Of a stretch of 56,214 nt of DNA, positions 34,316 to 44,088 are shown piece after piece (the stretch's first letter is position 1; the number at the start of each line of letters is the position of its first letter). The DNA lies in assembly GCA_012034595.1 (NCBI GenBank), contig JAAUPE010000033.1, forward strand, positions 1-56,214, read 5' to 3'. Source of the DNA: Calothrix sp. CSU_2_0 (GTDB taxonomy: Bacteria; Cyanobacteriota; Cyanobacteriia; Cyanobacteriales; Nostocaceae). A program made the position numbers and the translations under genes. The notes beneath the pieces were generated by a model that worked only from the letters and a program-made list of their open reading frames with translations, ran no database searches and was not told where the DNA came from.

Positions 34316-36744
34316 TTACTTCCTTTCGCCTGTAGATAGACGTTTCAGATATATTTGGACAATGCCATACAGTAACAGCGAGACACCGACAATTCCCAAA
34401 GGCAACAACAACCAATTATCTTGAATTAACCGCGAAAGCTTACTGAGTAAGCTTGTTTCCTCCACCCGACTAACGCGAGGGGCACTTTGGGAGAAAGTTA
34501 ATTGGTATGCATCTGGGTCATAAAGGGGAGGATTTTTTTTGTCACTACTAATCAGTACCGTGTCCTGCTTAAGTTGGAAAAACCAAGGGTCTTGGTTGAG
34601 AACTTGGCGAACCTTTTCCAAACCAATCTCAGTTTGAGCCGTCAACGCCAAAACAACGCGATCGCTATTCCAAGGCGAAACCACCTGCTTAATCATCCCT
34701 TGGCTATCCTGGGGAGTTTGCACATTACCTTCAGCCGATGTCCGGGAAAACGCCTGAGCTAAATTAATGCCCGGTGACTTATTCAAAGCATCCGGTAAAG
34801 GAAATTGACTAACTACACCAATCGCCACCAAATTGTCTTCTTTGCGAACAGCCTCTGGTAAACTATCTGCTGTATAAACATCAAGTTTGACCGCATCGGC
34901 TTGGCTCAAACGACCCAAACGCTCGCTCAACTCCAACATCGTCAAAATATCCGTTACCGATGGGTTCTTGGACATAACAACAGCCGTCCGAGATAAATCC
35001 TGGGGTGCTGCAAAAGGATAACCAAACTTCAGCAAATTTAAATCGGGTAACTGTACCGAAGTTTCCCGCTTCAAATCGAAACTAGTATCCGAATGCACCG
35101 TACCCGTTAGCTGTTGGTCGGGAGGTTGAACGCATCGTTGTTTATCAAAGGCTTCCCGCGCATTCATGCGGAAAAAGACTTGTAGTTTGGAATCCGGCTT
35201 CACCAAATTTGCAGGCAAATCCACTTTCAAGGATTTACGCGATTCCCCCGACTCATTCGTAAGTCTGGCTCCACCAATGAAATTACCATCCAAAAATACT
35301 TGCACAGCAGATGTACGCGGGTTAATCTGCGGACCGTAGCTGTAAATCAAATTCATCGAACTGCCACGCAGAAACTTATCATCAGGTAAAGCGCGGAAAT
35401 CGATTTCGACTGCTGGCGCACCCGCACCGCGTACGGTGACATCGTTGAATGCTTCGCCGTTAACCGAGGTTTTTAGCTCCTTGAGTTGGAAAGTGTTGCG
35501 ATCGGGTAAATATCGAGGCCATTGTCGGATACCGGGGGTAATTGAATCTTTGGGGTCAGCATATACAACTTGACCAGTACCCATTTTGCGGAAATCGGGT
35601 TGCGCCAAAAATTTAGCAGCCTTCTCCACACCCTTAGCACCATTACCCGTAACAATCAGGATGGGTATACCATTTCTGCATCTTTATCTTTTTTGAGAAG
35701 AGAAAGAATTAGTACCCCTCGGTCTTCGGGAACTGGATTATTACTGCCATCAAGAATTCGACCACCGCTAATCTTCAAGGGCAAATCTTTTAAACTTGCC
35801 AGTTCTGGTTGTTCGCCAGGAGTACCGATGATAACTAAGCGCTCATCACTGGCAACGCTGGCTGCACTTGTCACCATTCGGGTTTCGATGGGGCGGAAAT
35901 CTGCCGAACGACCTAATGCAGCTTGGAATCTGCCCGCAGCAGTCAACCAAGATTCGCTAATTTGTTTGGGTTGCAAATAAGCAAGTTTGCTAGGTTCTAA
36001 ACCTAAATTGTCAAAGACTGGATAAGGATAGCGACTAAAGTTGAGTGCTAGGGGTTGGTTTTGATACTTAAAGGTAATCTTGGAATCGGGTAAAATCTCA
36101 GTCCACAAGTCGGGGCTGTTGGGGTCACTACATTCAGGGTGATTATTCTGTTGGGCAACTATTGTGAGTTCGTTGTAATCCTGAATCAGATTCTGGGGAA
36201 TATTTACCAGTAATTGACCGACTTGTGACTGTTTGCGGTTGAGTGGTGAACTGCCAACACTGGTACCATTTACCAACACCGTCAGGTTCGAGCGACTTGC
36301 ATATAGCGACGGCGAATGTTGGAAGCGAATTAAAGCTTGGACATTTCCCCCCGTTTGCTTATCGATTTTCCAACCACGGGGACGGGTAAAACCCAGACGA
36401 GCTTCGGAATAAATACCCCGCAATCGCATTCTGTTGCCGACAATGGGGCTACGATTGAATTCCAAGTTATGGGTATTGAGGCTTTTGGCATTAGCTGCTG
36501 CTTCTTCTGTGGTGTTGGTGGTTGTGGCTGTTTCTTCGCTTGTCGCACCAGTTTCAGTTTTCTTGGTCGGTGTGGTCGCTTGGGCTAATAGTAAATTACC
36601 TGGTTGAGAATTTGCTCCCTTCGCGGAGGAAGTCAAAGTCGCGATCGCCCACGCATTGGAAAATGAATTAGGGAAGAGTAAAAAGCAGAAAGTGAGAACA
36701 AACGCTTTTTTGCTGATTTGGGAAAGAAGAAACAATTGTTTCAT
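34316..36744 (-). pseudogene. bcsB: Cellulose synthase regulatory subunit BcsB, frameshifted
   Basis: The first frame (ATG at 36744, 362 codons) encodes a signal peptide and the first carbohydrate-binding part (RLRGIYSEARLGFTRPRGW). The second frame carries the rest to 34316, including FLDGNFIGGARLTNESG and a C-terminal transmembrane helix (LLPLGIVGVSLLLYGIVQI) that anchors it beside BcsA. Adding one base to the TTT at 35673-35675 (plus strand) joins them as KDKDAENGIPILIVTGNGAKG, giving about 808 aa, the normal BcsB size. BcsB is the periplasmic partner that guides the glucan. If the break is real, cellulose synthesis should be lost; a base-calling error is at least as likely. Confidence 0.85.
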
Positions 36745-36910
36745 GAGGTTGCTAGATAGTAGGTAGATAATAGATTGGCTAGATATTCAAGTGTTAATTT
36801 TTTGCTGGCTCTTAGTTATAATTACTGGTTGGAAATTTGTTCTTTTTATAACTCAAAATTTAGTATTATTCTCGATTCGCTTTTCAACCAATCAAAAATA
36901 AGGTTTGTAT

Positions 36911-38206
36911 TCAATTTGCTTGTAACAATTGTCTTGGTAAAACCGCAGGATCGATCAATCCTAACCAAGCTAGATTCTGAGTATAATATGCCGAGTGGTC
37001 ATCCCAAATACCTTGTTTGTATTGGGGTAATAATTTTTGCTCTAAAATCTCTTGACCCAGTTTGGGTGCGATTAAGCGCCAAGCAGCATAAACCATTGCG
37101 TATTGTGATGTTGCTTCATAATCAACCAATTGCTTCCCCTGTAAATCGATGCGTGCTGGTAAACGCTTTTGTTCGCGCCATATTTTCTCTAGGTGTTTGG
37201 TGGAAGTTTGCAGATAGCGTTTTGCTGGGGGTGAGTTGAACCAAGTTGCATCTAAAGCAACTCGCCACCACACCCGATAGGCATCAAAGCTATACAAACT
37301 GGGAATTGGACTCGAAGCTGGCAAGATTTGGTACTGCCCGGTTTTGATATCCAAGGCTACCCAATCACTTGGTAAACCAACGCTGGAAAGTTGGGTTGAC
37401 TTTTCCAGAACTTGGTAGCTAGTTTCTACTAAACCCAACCAATCCCTTTGCCGATCGACTTGAGCAAAGATGCGAAACCCATAGGTTGCCAAATAGGAGG
37501 GATTGAGATGGAGGGTTGATGAATTGGGGATGAATGCGCTACTTGGACCAGGTAGCAAATATCTTTTACCACCAAAGCCAATTGCGGTTGAACTATCCCA
37601 CAAATCCTTGAGCTTGGTACGAGCCAACTCCAGATATTCGGGACGATGCCAACGTCTTGAGGCAAAAATCAAAGCGGTAATCGCATCAATATCGCCATCG
37701 CTGGCAAAATTATTGTCGATCGCTCCCCAAGTTCCATCGCTGCGTTTACCCCATTTCCAAGCCCACAAGCTATCGAGGTATTTACCATTTTCCTGCCGCC
37801 GGAGATTTTTCTCGCCCCAATCAAGAGTCCGCGCAAAAGTATCGGCATCATCAATGATTACGGCTCGCAACATGGCGTAGGCTTGACCTTCACTAGTGGA
37901 GCGATCGCTCGCTTCATAGTCGATCACTCTGCCATCATTTTGAATAAATCTCTGACGGTAACTATCCCAACTTTGCGCGAGTAACTCCCGGTTGGGTGTT
38001 GCGGGAGGTAAGGCGGCTAAGAAAGTTGCTGGATTACTAGGATTGCTAGTAGGTGGTTGGACGCGATGCTCCGCTTTGCGATCGCCCTTAATTTTGACAG
38101 ATGGCGTTTGTTGCTTGACGAGTGAGTAACCAGAGAAACAAGCACAAAGACCAATGGGAATGGCAATCGCCGCTATTTTTGGCAGGTGCCGGATTCTAAG
38201 GTTCAT
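36911..38206 (-). CDS. bcsZ: Glycoside hydrolase family 8 (BcsZ-like endoglucanase)
   Basis: This exported GH8 protein has about 431 aa. After the N-terminal hydrophobic signal (IAAIAIPIGLCACFSGYSLV; its C-A-C may act as a lipobox) the catalytic features are ASDRSTSEGQAYAMLRAV with the general acid Glu, and ASDGDIDAITALIFA with the conserved Asp residues. YLDSLWAWKWG and SFDAYRVWWRVALDA add further family motifs. BcsZ trims cellulose in the periplasm and is required for ordered export. Its place between the TPR gene and bcsB supports this. An in-frame extension reaches 38308, but the ATG at 38206 puts the signal peptide at the N-terminus. Confidence 0.9.
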   Translation of the reverse strand: MNLRIRHLPKIAAIAIPIGLCACFSGYSLVKQQTPSVKIKGDRKAEHRVQPPTSNPSNPATFLAALPPATPNRELLAQSWDSYRQRFIQNDGRVIDYEASDRSTSEGQAYAMLRAVIIDDADTFARTLDWGEKNLRRQENGKYLDSLWAWKWGKRSDGTWGAIDNNFASDGDIDAITALIFASRRWHRPEYLELARTKLKDLWDSSTAIGFGGKRYLLPGPSSAFIPNSSTLHLNPSYLATYGFRIFAQVDRQRDWLGLVETSYQVLEKSTQLSSVGLPSDWVALDIKTGQYQILPASSPIPSLYSFDAYRVWWRVALDATWFNSPPAKRYLQTSTKHLEKIWREQKRLPARIDLQGKQLVDYEATSQYAMVYAAWRLIAPKLGQEILEQKLLPQYKQGIWDDHSAYYTQNLAWLGLIDPAVLPRQLLQAN

Positions 38207-38328
38207 GGGTATTTTGGAAAATTGAAAAGAGTGAATTTCTGCCCTTTGCTTTACTATTATTCCCTTTTCACCCCTGGCAATTAACTTAGATTGGCGATTT
38301 CCCCTCAAGAAATAGCTTTATGCAATCC

Positions 38329-40704
38329 CTATTTACCGGGTCTTCTTTGATAATCTTCCCAAGGTGGTTGAAATCCCCGTCGCTGCAAAAATTCTTCTTG
38401 AATTTGCTGCATTCTCCGTGATAATTCAGCATCGCTAGAACCTTGACGCATTTGTTCGACTTGTAAATCTTCCATTTGCCCCAGGGCTGCCAATGGTTTA
38501 TCTAAAATCGCCGTCAAATCGGCAACAGCCCGACGTGCTTCTTTATCTTCTGGTTTCTGCTCGATTACCCTTGCATAAACATTCTCGGCGACATCAAACC
38601 GTTGCTGCTCGAATCGAATTCCCCCCAATGCCGCTAAAGCTGTCAAATTATCGGGTTGCTGCGCCAAAATATTTTCGTAAATTTTCCCGGCAAGACTCAA
38701 ATCTCCGGCGGCTCTAGCTAGCTGTGCTTGTAAGTCGGCAGAATTCGCATTTTGCGGCAACCTTGCCATTAACTGCCTCACCCTAGCACGAGCTTGGGCA
38801 GGATTCCGTTGGGCGATCGCTTCCACAACCCGCAGTTGCATGGGGATGTTACTAGGGTCAAGCTCTGCTAAGTAGCTATATAGGGTTTCCCGTTCTGGAT
38901 ACAGGGGCAGGGTTTCCACCAAGCCATACAATTCCGGTGGTGTATTCGTTGCAGGTTGGGTTGCTAGCCAGTTTTCTAAAGTCGCTTTTGCTTCGGCTTC
39001 GGAAATCCGTTTTGCCTGATAAGCGATCGTAGTCCGTCCCAACTGCAAATTTAAACTCTGCGGATTACGTTGGAAAAGCTGGTCGTAAACAACCAACGCA
39101 TCTTCATAACGCTTTTGCTGTCGCAACAATCCCGCAAAACCCTGTAAAGATGCATCCATAATATCGGCGCGATCCGGCTTGCTTTTAATCAAAGCCTGGT
39201 ATCTTCTGGCACTAGCATCAAGATTACCTTCGCGGCGTTCGATTTCTGCCGCCAATAATTGGTGCGCCAAATCCCGACTACCCATTGGAGTTGCAGTATA
39301 CCCAGCTAGGGCTTGTCTGGCACTAACCATATCCCCAAGCTGCAAATAAATCTGTGCGACTCGGAAATATAGCATTGGTACATCTACTCGCCCTTGTAGC
39401 AGACTTTGATACACGGGTAAAAATTCTGGGTCTGGGGTACTAATTTCTGCGAGGGCAAACCCTAACTGTTGCTGCTGTAATGGGTCAGAGGGTAATGGCT
39501 GAAGTGCCGCATTCAAACGCTGACGGACATCGCTACGGGAGAGTAAACCCAATTTATTCTCCAACGCTAACTGCCGCACCAACAAACTTTTATCGTTCGG
39601 TTGCTGTGCCACTAGTTGACGATAGAGTTGCAGTGCTGTTTGTTCGCCATTGGGCAAACCAGTAAAGACATCGGCGACTTCCTTCACTAATGAAGTGGAA
39701 GGATTGGGATTACTCGCTAAAGCTTGACGGTAGAGGGTTGCCACTTGTTGCGACAATGCGGGATTGGTCGATCGCTTGCGAATATCATTTAAGGAACGAG
39801 CCAGAGGTAAAACCGCATCTGGTCTACCTTGCAATGGCTGTAATGTTGCCACAGCCCTGTCTGGCTGTTGATTGGCGAGATAAGCCACCGCCAATTCCTT
39901 CCGGGTTTCGATGGCGGTGCGATCGAGACTTCGCGATCGCTGTAATTGGGCTTCCAATACCCTCACCGAACCTGCGGCATCGCCGTTTTCCCGCAATGCC
40001 TTCCCATAAGCAACTGCTGCATCTCCAACAATCGGTTTACCAGTTCCTTGGTAGCGGTTGAATAATCTCACTGCCGTGGTAGCATCACCCGCATAAGTAT
40101 ATGCCTGTGCCGCGTTGAGAATGGTTTCCGGTGTGGGATTACTTGCCAACACCAAACGGTAATCGGCAACAGCTTCAGCCTGACGACCTTGGTAGAAAAA
40201 CAGTAAAGCTCGGAGGTTTCTTGCTTCCAAATCGTTGGGACTCTGTTGGAGCAAACTTGTCAGCGCTCGAATTCCTCCCGGTTGCCATTGTGGTTTGTAT
40301 GTACCCAACAAACCCACTGTTTTCAATGCCAGTTGGTTATTCGGGTCTTGGGCTATTACCTGCTGGTAAGCATTCCAAGCCTCATCAATCCGTCCAGCCC
40401 GTTTGTAGCCAATTGCTAATCCCAACTTGGCTTGTAACGATTGAGGATTCTTTCTCAGTTCTTGTTTAAATGCCGCGATCGCATCATTTACCCAACCTTT
40501 TTTGAGTAAATTAAACCCCCTTTGGACTGCGGAACTGGACTTTTGAGCAGCTGCTGGAGTAATTAAACTTGGCGATACGCTGACAACAAAAGTAAACAGA
40601 CATAAGTAAAAAGGAAAAAGAGAAAGAGGTCTAGTGGCTGTATTCACCACCCTGTTTCCCTGGTTTCGACGCAAAATTCTTTTGCCTCTTTGCTTCGGAC
40701 TCAT
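38329..40704 (-). CDS. TPR-repeat protein, BcsC-like periplasmic scaffold
   Basis: The 791-aa protein has a signal sequence (LSLFPFYLCLFTFVVSVSPS, residues about 28-47) followed by tetratricopeptide repeats along nearly its whole length. Examples are FKQELRKNPQSLQAKLGLAIGYKRAGRIDEA and YENILAQQPDNLTALAALGGIRF. In the Escherichia coli system BcsC combines TPRs with an outer-membrane barrel in one chain. Here the barrel is a separate gene just upstream, overlapping by ATGA, so translation is coupled. The protein lacks a barrel domain. It probably scaffolds export across the periplasm and may bind BcsZ. Confidence 0.85.
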   Translation of the reverse strand: MSPKQRGKRILRRNQGNRVVNTATRPLSLFPFYLCLFTFVVSVSPSLITPAAAQKSSSAVQRGFNLLKKGWVNDAIAAFKQELRKNPQSLQAKLGLAIGYKRAGRIDEAWNAYQQVIAQDPNNQLALKTVGLLGTYKPQWQPGGIRALTSLLQQSPNDLEARNLRALLFFYQGRQAEAVADYRLVLASNPTPETILNAAQAYTYAGDATTAVRLFNRYQGTGKPIVGDAAVAYGKALRENGDAAGSVRVLEAQLQRSRSLDRTAIETRKELAVAYLANQQPDRAVATLQPLQGRPDAVLPLARSLNDIRKRSTNPALSQQVATLYRQALASNPNPSTSLVKEVADVFTGLPNGEQTALQLYRQLVAQQPNDKSLLVRQLALENKLGLLSRSDVRQRLNAALQPLPSDPLQQQQLGFALAEISTPDPEFLPVYQSLLQGRVDVPMLYFRVAQIYLQLGDMVSARQALAGYTATPMGSRDLAHQLLAAEIERREGNLDASARRYQALIKSKPDRADIMDASLQGFAGLLRQQKRYEDALVVYDQLFQRNPQSLNLQLGRTTIAYQAKRISEAEAKATLENWLATQPATNTPPELYGLVETLPLYPERETLYSYLAELDPSNIPMQLRVVEAIAQRNPAQARARVRQLMARLPQNANSADLQAQLARAAGDLSLAGKIYENILAQQPDNLTALAALGGIRFEQQRFDVAENVYARVIEQKPEDKEARRAVADLTAILDKPLAALGQMEDLQVEQMRQGSSDAELSRRMQQIQEEFLQRRGFQPPWEDYQRRPGK

Positions 40705-42827
40705 CTAGCAATTCTCCCCCTTGGGGTAACATCAAACTCTGATTTCACCCTGATACCTAAAACAGTTTCCTCGAAACTATCTCTTCCTTGTACGGAAAAA
40801 CCAAGTCTTAGATTATCAAGTAATGGAAAATCATAGTACGCTTCCACCACATCTGGACGATAACTGGTACGACGCAAACTATCATTTGTTAAAGCTTGTC
40901 CGTAAGCTAACCCGAATCGGTCATCTTTGGTAAATAAATCTACTAGTGTCGCGCCTAATACGTAGGTATCAGCACCCTTGCCTAAGTCACGGTTTTCATA
41001 GCGACCAAAACGACCGAATAGACCCAATTTCAAATTCGGCACAAACACTTCCGCGTTCAAACCGTATGCTTCTTCGCGGTCTTCTTTGAGAATCCCAAAG
41101 GTATTATTTCCTCTGGCGATGCTAAAAGCTTCGGCAAAGGTATCGCGGTTGCCTCCATCGCGGGCAGTGGAATAAGTTCCCCGGACGATCGCATTACCAA
41201 AACGCACCCCAAGTTCACCAGCAAAGCCATCTAGGGAAAAATTACTCAAGCGATCGCTTGAAGAGAATATTGCGGCTTTGGCATCTAGGTTATCAGTAAC
41301 GCTCCAATTGACCAGTAAACCAGGACGGGAAGATATTCCTGTGGCTGATAAAGCTGGGTTGGTTTGGAATACGGGATTGAAAAAATGACTGGCTCCATCT
41401 TTGGCGAAACTATTGCGGTCAAAGTACGATGTCAAATCCATTTGACCAATGACGAATCGTAAATTGGGCAAGCTTCCTAGTGAAGTTGCAAAATACAATT
41501 CGTTAATATTTAAACCTTCATTCCGCGAATCATCGAAACTACTCCCATTACTGACCAAATCCAAGGTTGCTCCAAACAAAACTTGGGGAGTTAATGGATA
41601 AGTTCCGGTCAACCTTGCCCTTGCAGATGTTTCCTCTTGAGTCACATATACGCCTTGTAGCCTCAAGGATGGTTCCGATAAAGCCGTACTCTTGAGTAGG
41701 GGTGCGGAACGCTGGGAGGTGTTTGTGCGGTTGTTTGTGAAGGATTGGGGTGGAATTTGGGGGTCATTTGGGGATGGTAGAGTTCCACCTTGGGAATTGA
41801 GAATCTGGTTGAATGTTGGTGGTGTTGATTCAGCTACCGATGACTGCGTTCCTAAGGGAGCATTGAGAATTTGATTAAATGTGGGTGGATTGCTGTTAGT
41901 GCCCTCGCTATATCGCTTTTCTGCTGGTGTATTCAGAATTCTTTCAAATGCTGAGGATGTGGTAACGCTATTCGGTGATGTTTGCCCGAATTGGTTGTTT
42001 CCAGGTTGTTGAGCGTTGAGTAATTGATTGAAAGTGGGAATTTGACTTGCAACTACACCTGGTTGTGTTGCCGTTGGTGAATTGAGTAGTTGATTGAATG
42101 TTGGTGTGGAATTTACACTCAACTGCGGCTGTGGGGTTTCACCGACTAGGGGTGGCAGGGGGGCAACGGAAGTTGGAGAATTATTCAATAATTGATTAAA
42201 GGTTGGTGCTGCCCCTGGTGCGGTAAATTCCTGTGTAGTCGGCGTTGCTTGAGCGTTGAGTTGTCCTCGATTTGGTGTCAAGGAATTGCCATTGACTTGC
42301 GACAACAAGCCAAACCCCGCATCCGAAGTATCTCCACCGATCGCTGTTGCGGATGAATTAATCCTGTTTTGCGGAGATGCTGTAAATGTGGCTGTAGTTC
42401 CTAATGACCGACTGGGTTGAGATGTAGCTTTTTTCCCTTGTCTTTCCTGATAAATAAATGAATTTTCTAACTGATTAATATTTTGACTTGATGACAATTC
42501 TGGCTTCACAGTCGAACTTGATGAAGCAAAACTATTACTAGCTGTAGATACTTGATTAGAGAGCGATTCCCCTGGTGGTGGAACTGCTGGTAAACCTAAA
42601 GTAGCTTGATTAGTTGCTGTTGGTAACTTGGGTACGGGTAAGAGTTCCGCATTATCAAACTGGGAATTATCAGCTTGCTGGTTGGAAAAATTTACCTGTG
42701 CAAAGCTTGGTTGAGTCGCTGCTGCTAGTACCCAGAAAATGGAGGTGGAAGCAGCAGACAACAGATAAAGCTTGTGGAAATGTCTGGGAAAAGAACGATT
42801 GTGGCAATCAAAAATTTTGGGCTTCAT
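40701..42827 (-). CDS. Outer-membrane beta-barrel protein with TFNQLLN repeats, BcsC-like exporter
   Basis: The 708-aa protein has a signal sequence (YLLSAASTSIFWVLAAATQPSFA). A long Ser/Pro/Gln-rich disordered region (residues 45-375) follows, with five copies of the short motif TFNQ(L/I)LN and one degenerate AFERILN (residues 209-344). A C-terminal beta-barrel of about 320 residues has alternating strands such as SLRLQGVYVTQEETSARARLTGTY and LRLGFSVQGRDSF. It is the first gene of the cluster and overlaps the TPR gene by 4 bp. The most likely role is the outer-membrane pore for cellulose. The repeated motif may bind the TPR or GH8 partners. It is not a typical BcsC, so this is inferred from context. 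Confidence 0.7.
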   Translation of the reverse strand: MKPKIFDCHNRSFPRHFHKLYLLSAASTSIFWVLAAATQPSFAQVNFSNQQADNSQFDNAELLPVPKLPTATNQATLGLPAVPPPGESLSNQVSTASNSFASSSSTVKPELSSSQNINQLENSFIYQERQGKKATSQPSRSLGTTATFTASPQNRINSSATAIGGDTSDAGFGLLSQVNGNSLTPNRGQLNAQATPTTQEFTAPGAAPTFNQLLNNSPTSVAPLPPLVGETPQPQLSVNSTPTFNQLLNSPTATQPGVVASQIPTFNQLLNAQQPGNNQFGQTSPNSVTTSSAFERILNTPAEKRYSEGTNSNPPTFNQILNAPLGTQSSVAESTPPTFNQILNSQGGTLPSPNDPQIPPQSFTNNRTNTSQRSAPLLKSTALSEPSLRLQGVYVTQEETSARARLTGTYPLTPQVLFGATLDLVSNGSSFDDSRNEGLNINELYFATSLGSLPNLRFVIGQMDLTSYFDRNSFAKDGASHFFNPVFQTNPALSATGISSRPGLLVNWSVTDNLDAKAAIFSSSDRLSNFSLDGFAGELGVRFGNAIVRGTYSTARDGGNRDTFAEAFSIARGNNTFGILKEDREEAYGLNAEVFVPNLKLGLFGRFGRYENRDLGKGADTYVLGATLVDLFTKDDRFGLAYGQALTNDSLRRTSYRPDVVEAYYDFPLLDNLRLGFSVQGRDSFEETVLGIRVKSEFDVTPRGRIAR
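41796..42203 (-). repeat. Coding repeat region, TFNQ(L/I)LN motif
   Basis: Six units within the barrel gene have the pattern P-T-F-N-Q-(L/I)-L-N followed by variable Ser/Pro/Gly/Gln linkers of 15-27 residues. The fourth is degenerate (SAFERILN). Such evenly spaced short motifs in a disordered region suggest linear binding sites. Confidence 0.75.
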
Positions 42828-43111
42828 TAGCCGACTTCACAGTTATATAAGTTTTTAGTTGGTAGATGTCGCCACTTTAGCAAATAATGAAAGTATATTC
42901 GAGGACAGTTTACAGATTTTCTTACAGAGAATCAACTATTTTGCAAATAAAAGCGACTTGTCTGATTTGGATATAATCTTATACATCCACAAGAGTAAAA
43001 CTTTTGATTTATACCGCCATTTTTTCATAAATCAGCCACAATAGAGTCTAAATATTTGTCTATTTTGCCTTCTAAGCAATCATTTTTATGGTCTATCTAT
43101 ATCACAAACCC

Positions 43112-43909
43112 ATGGTCGAAAACTTTCAGAAATTCTCTACAAAGACTGTGCTTACTGCGATTTTTCTAGTGTCATTGGCTACAAACTATGGTTGCACTCA
43201 AAAGCCAGAAAATGAAGTCAGTTTAGAGATTAAAAACGTACAATCCACAGGTAGCAACGGACAGTACAAGGTAGCTGGTAGCACTAACCTACCTAAAGCC
43301 AGTCGAATTGCGATCGCGGCAGTACGCTATCTCCATCCAGCAGATAAGGAGCAAAGTATTGACTCAGATACCGATTTAAACGTCAATCGTTCAATTCTCG
43401 ATCGCCAGATTGTTCGGGTTAATGAAAAAGGAGAATGGGAAGCCAATCTAAATATTTGGCAAGTTGCCCCCAGTGGTAGCTACCAAGAAGTTTGGCAAAG
43501 CAATCAATTGCAAACCACACTTACCCCTGAAAGCGATGTGACTTTCACAGCTACCTTCGATTCAGGAAGTCAAGCTGATATTGCAGAAAAGCCGAGTGAA
43601 AAATCCAGCGAAAAGCCTAACGAGCAGAAATTACAAGAATCTCAGCCAGAAATTCAAGTACTTGAAGGTAAATCACTGCGCTTTACCAATCAAGGTGAAA
43701 AATATGTGCAAGCCAGTTTGTCTCAATCTGTTCCATTACCCATAGCGAAAACCACACCACCGCAACAGCAAGCAGAAGATATTAATGGTGGATGGGGAGA
43801 CAGATACATCATTAAACCGGAAGCGATCGCATCTGGAACTGTTCCACCTCCACCCACAAAGTCCAGACAAACCACCGCACCTCTTTCAGCTTTGGAGATG
43901 TTACGCTAA
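43112..43909 (+). CDS. Putative lipoprotein of unknown function
   Basis: From the ATG at 43112 the protein has 265 aa with a lipoprotein signal ending in NYGC. The mature part begins with a beta-sandwich-like domain (EVSLEIKNVQSTGSNGQYKVAGSTNLP, up to about residue 145). A repetitive Lys/Ser/Glu linker (AEKPSEKSSEKPNEQK) follows, and a Pro-rich tail ends with APLSALEMLR. It is not recognised as a named family. It is divergent from the cellulose cluster (284-bp spacer), so a shared control region is possible. A longer frame from 43088 puts eight extra residues before the signal and is less likely. Confidence 0.6.
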   Translation: MVENFQKFSTKTVLTAIFLVSLATNYGCTQKPENEVSLEIKNVQSTGSNGQYKVAGSTNLPKASRIAIAAVRYLHPADKEQSIDSDTDLNVNRSILDRQIVRVNEKGEWEANLNIWQVAPSGSYQEVWQSNQLQTTLTPESDVTFTATFDSGSQADIAEKPSEKSSEKPNEQKLQESQPEIQVLEGKSLRFTNQGEKYVQASLSQSVPLPIAKTTPPQQQAEDINGGWGDRYIIKPEAIASGTVPPPPTKSRQTTAPLSALEMLR

Positions 43910-43930
43910 GGGAACAATCCTAAAATTGAC

Positions 43931-44082
43931 GGGTAGGTTTTTTTGAATCTCAACAATAGTTGAGAAGATTCTCAATTATTTAACGGGGTTTGGTCGTTTG
44001 AGAATTTGAGCGTGGGCTGAAACGGTCAAAAAATCACCAAATACGAAATACCTACCCCTGAAAGGATGGGGTTGCCCCATCC
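43931..44082. repeat. Spacer with inverted repeats between convergent genes
   Basis: GGGTAGG (43931-43937) is mirrored by CCTACCC (44051-44057). A compact hairpin GGATGGGG-TTG-CCCCATCC follows at 44064-44082, just past the end of the phosphatase gene. It could terminate transcripts from both sides, although neither flank has a clear T-tract. Confidence 0.45.
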
Positions 44083-44088
44083 CTACGC

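Noticed and set aside
42859-43044. Plus-strand ORF of 61 codons upstream of the lipoprotein gene
   Set aside because: There is no convincing ribosome binding site. It lies in the divergent promoter region of the cellulose cluster and is not recognised.
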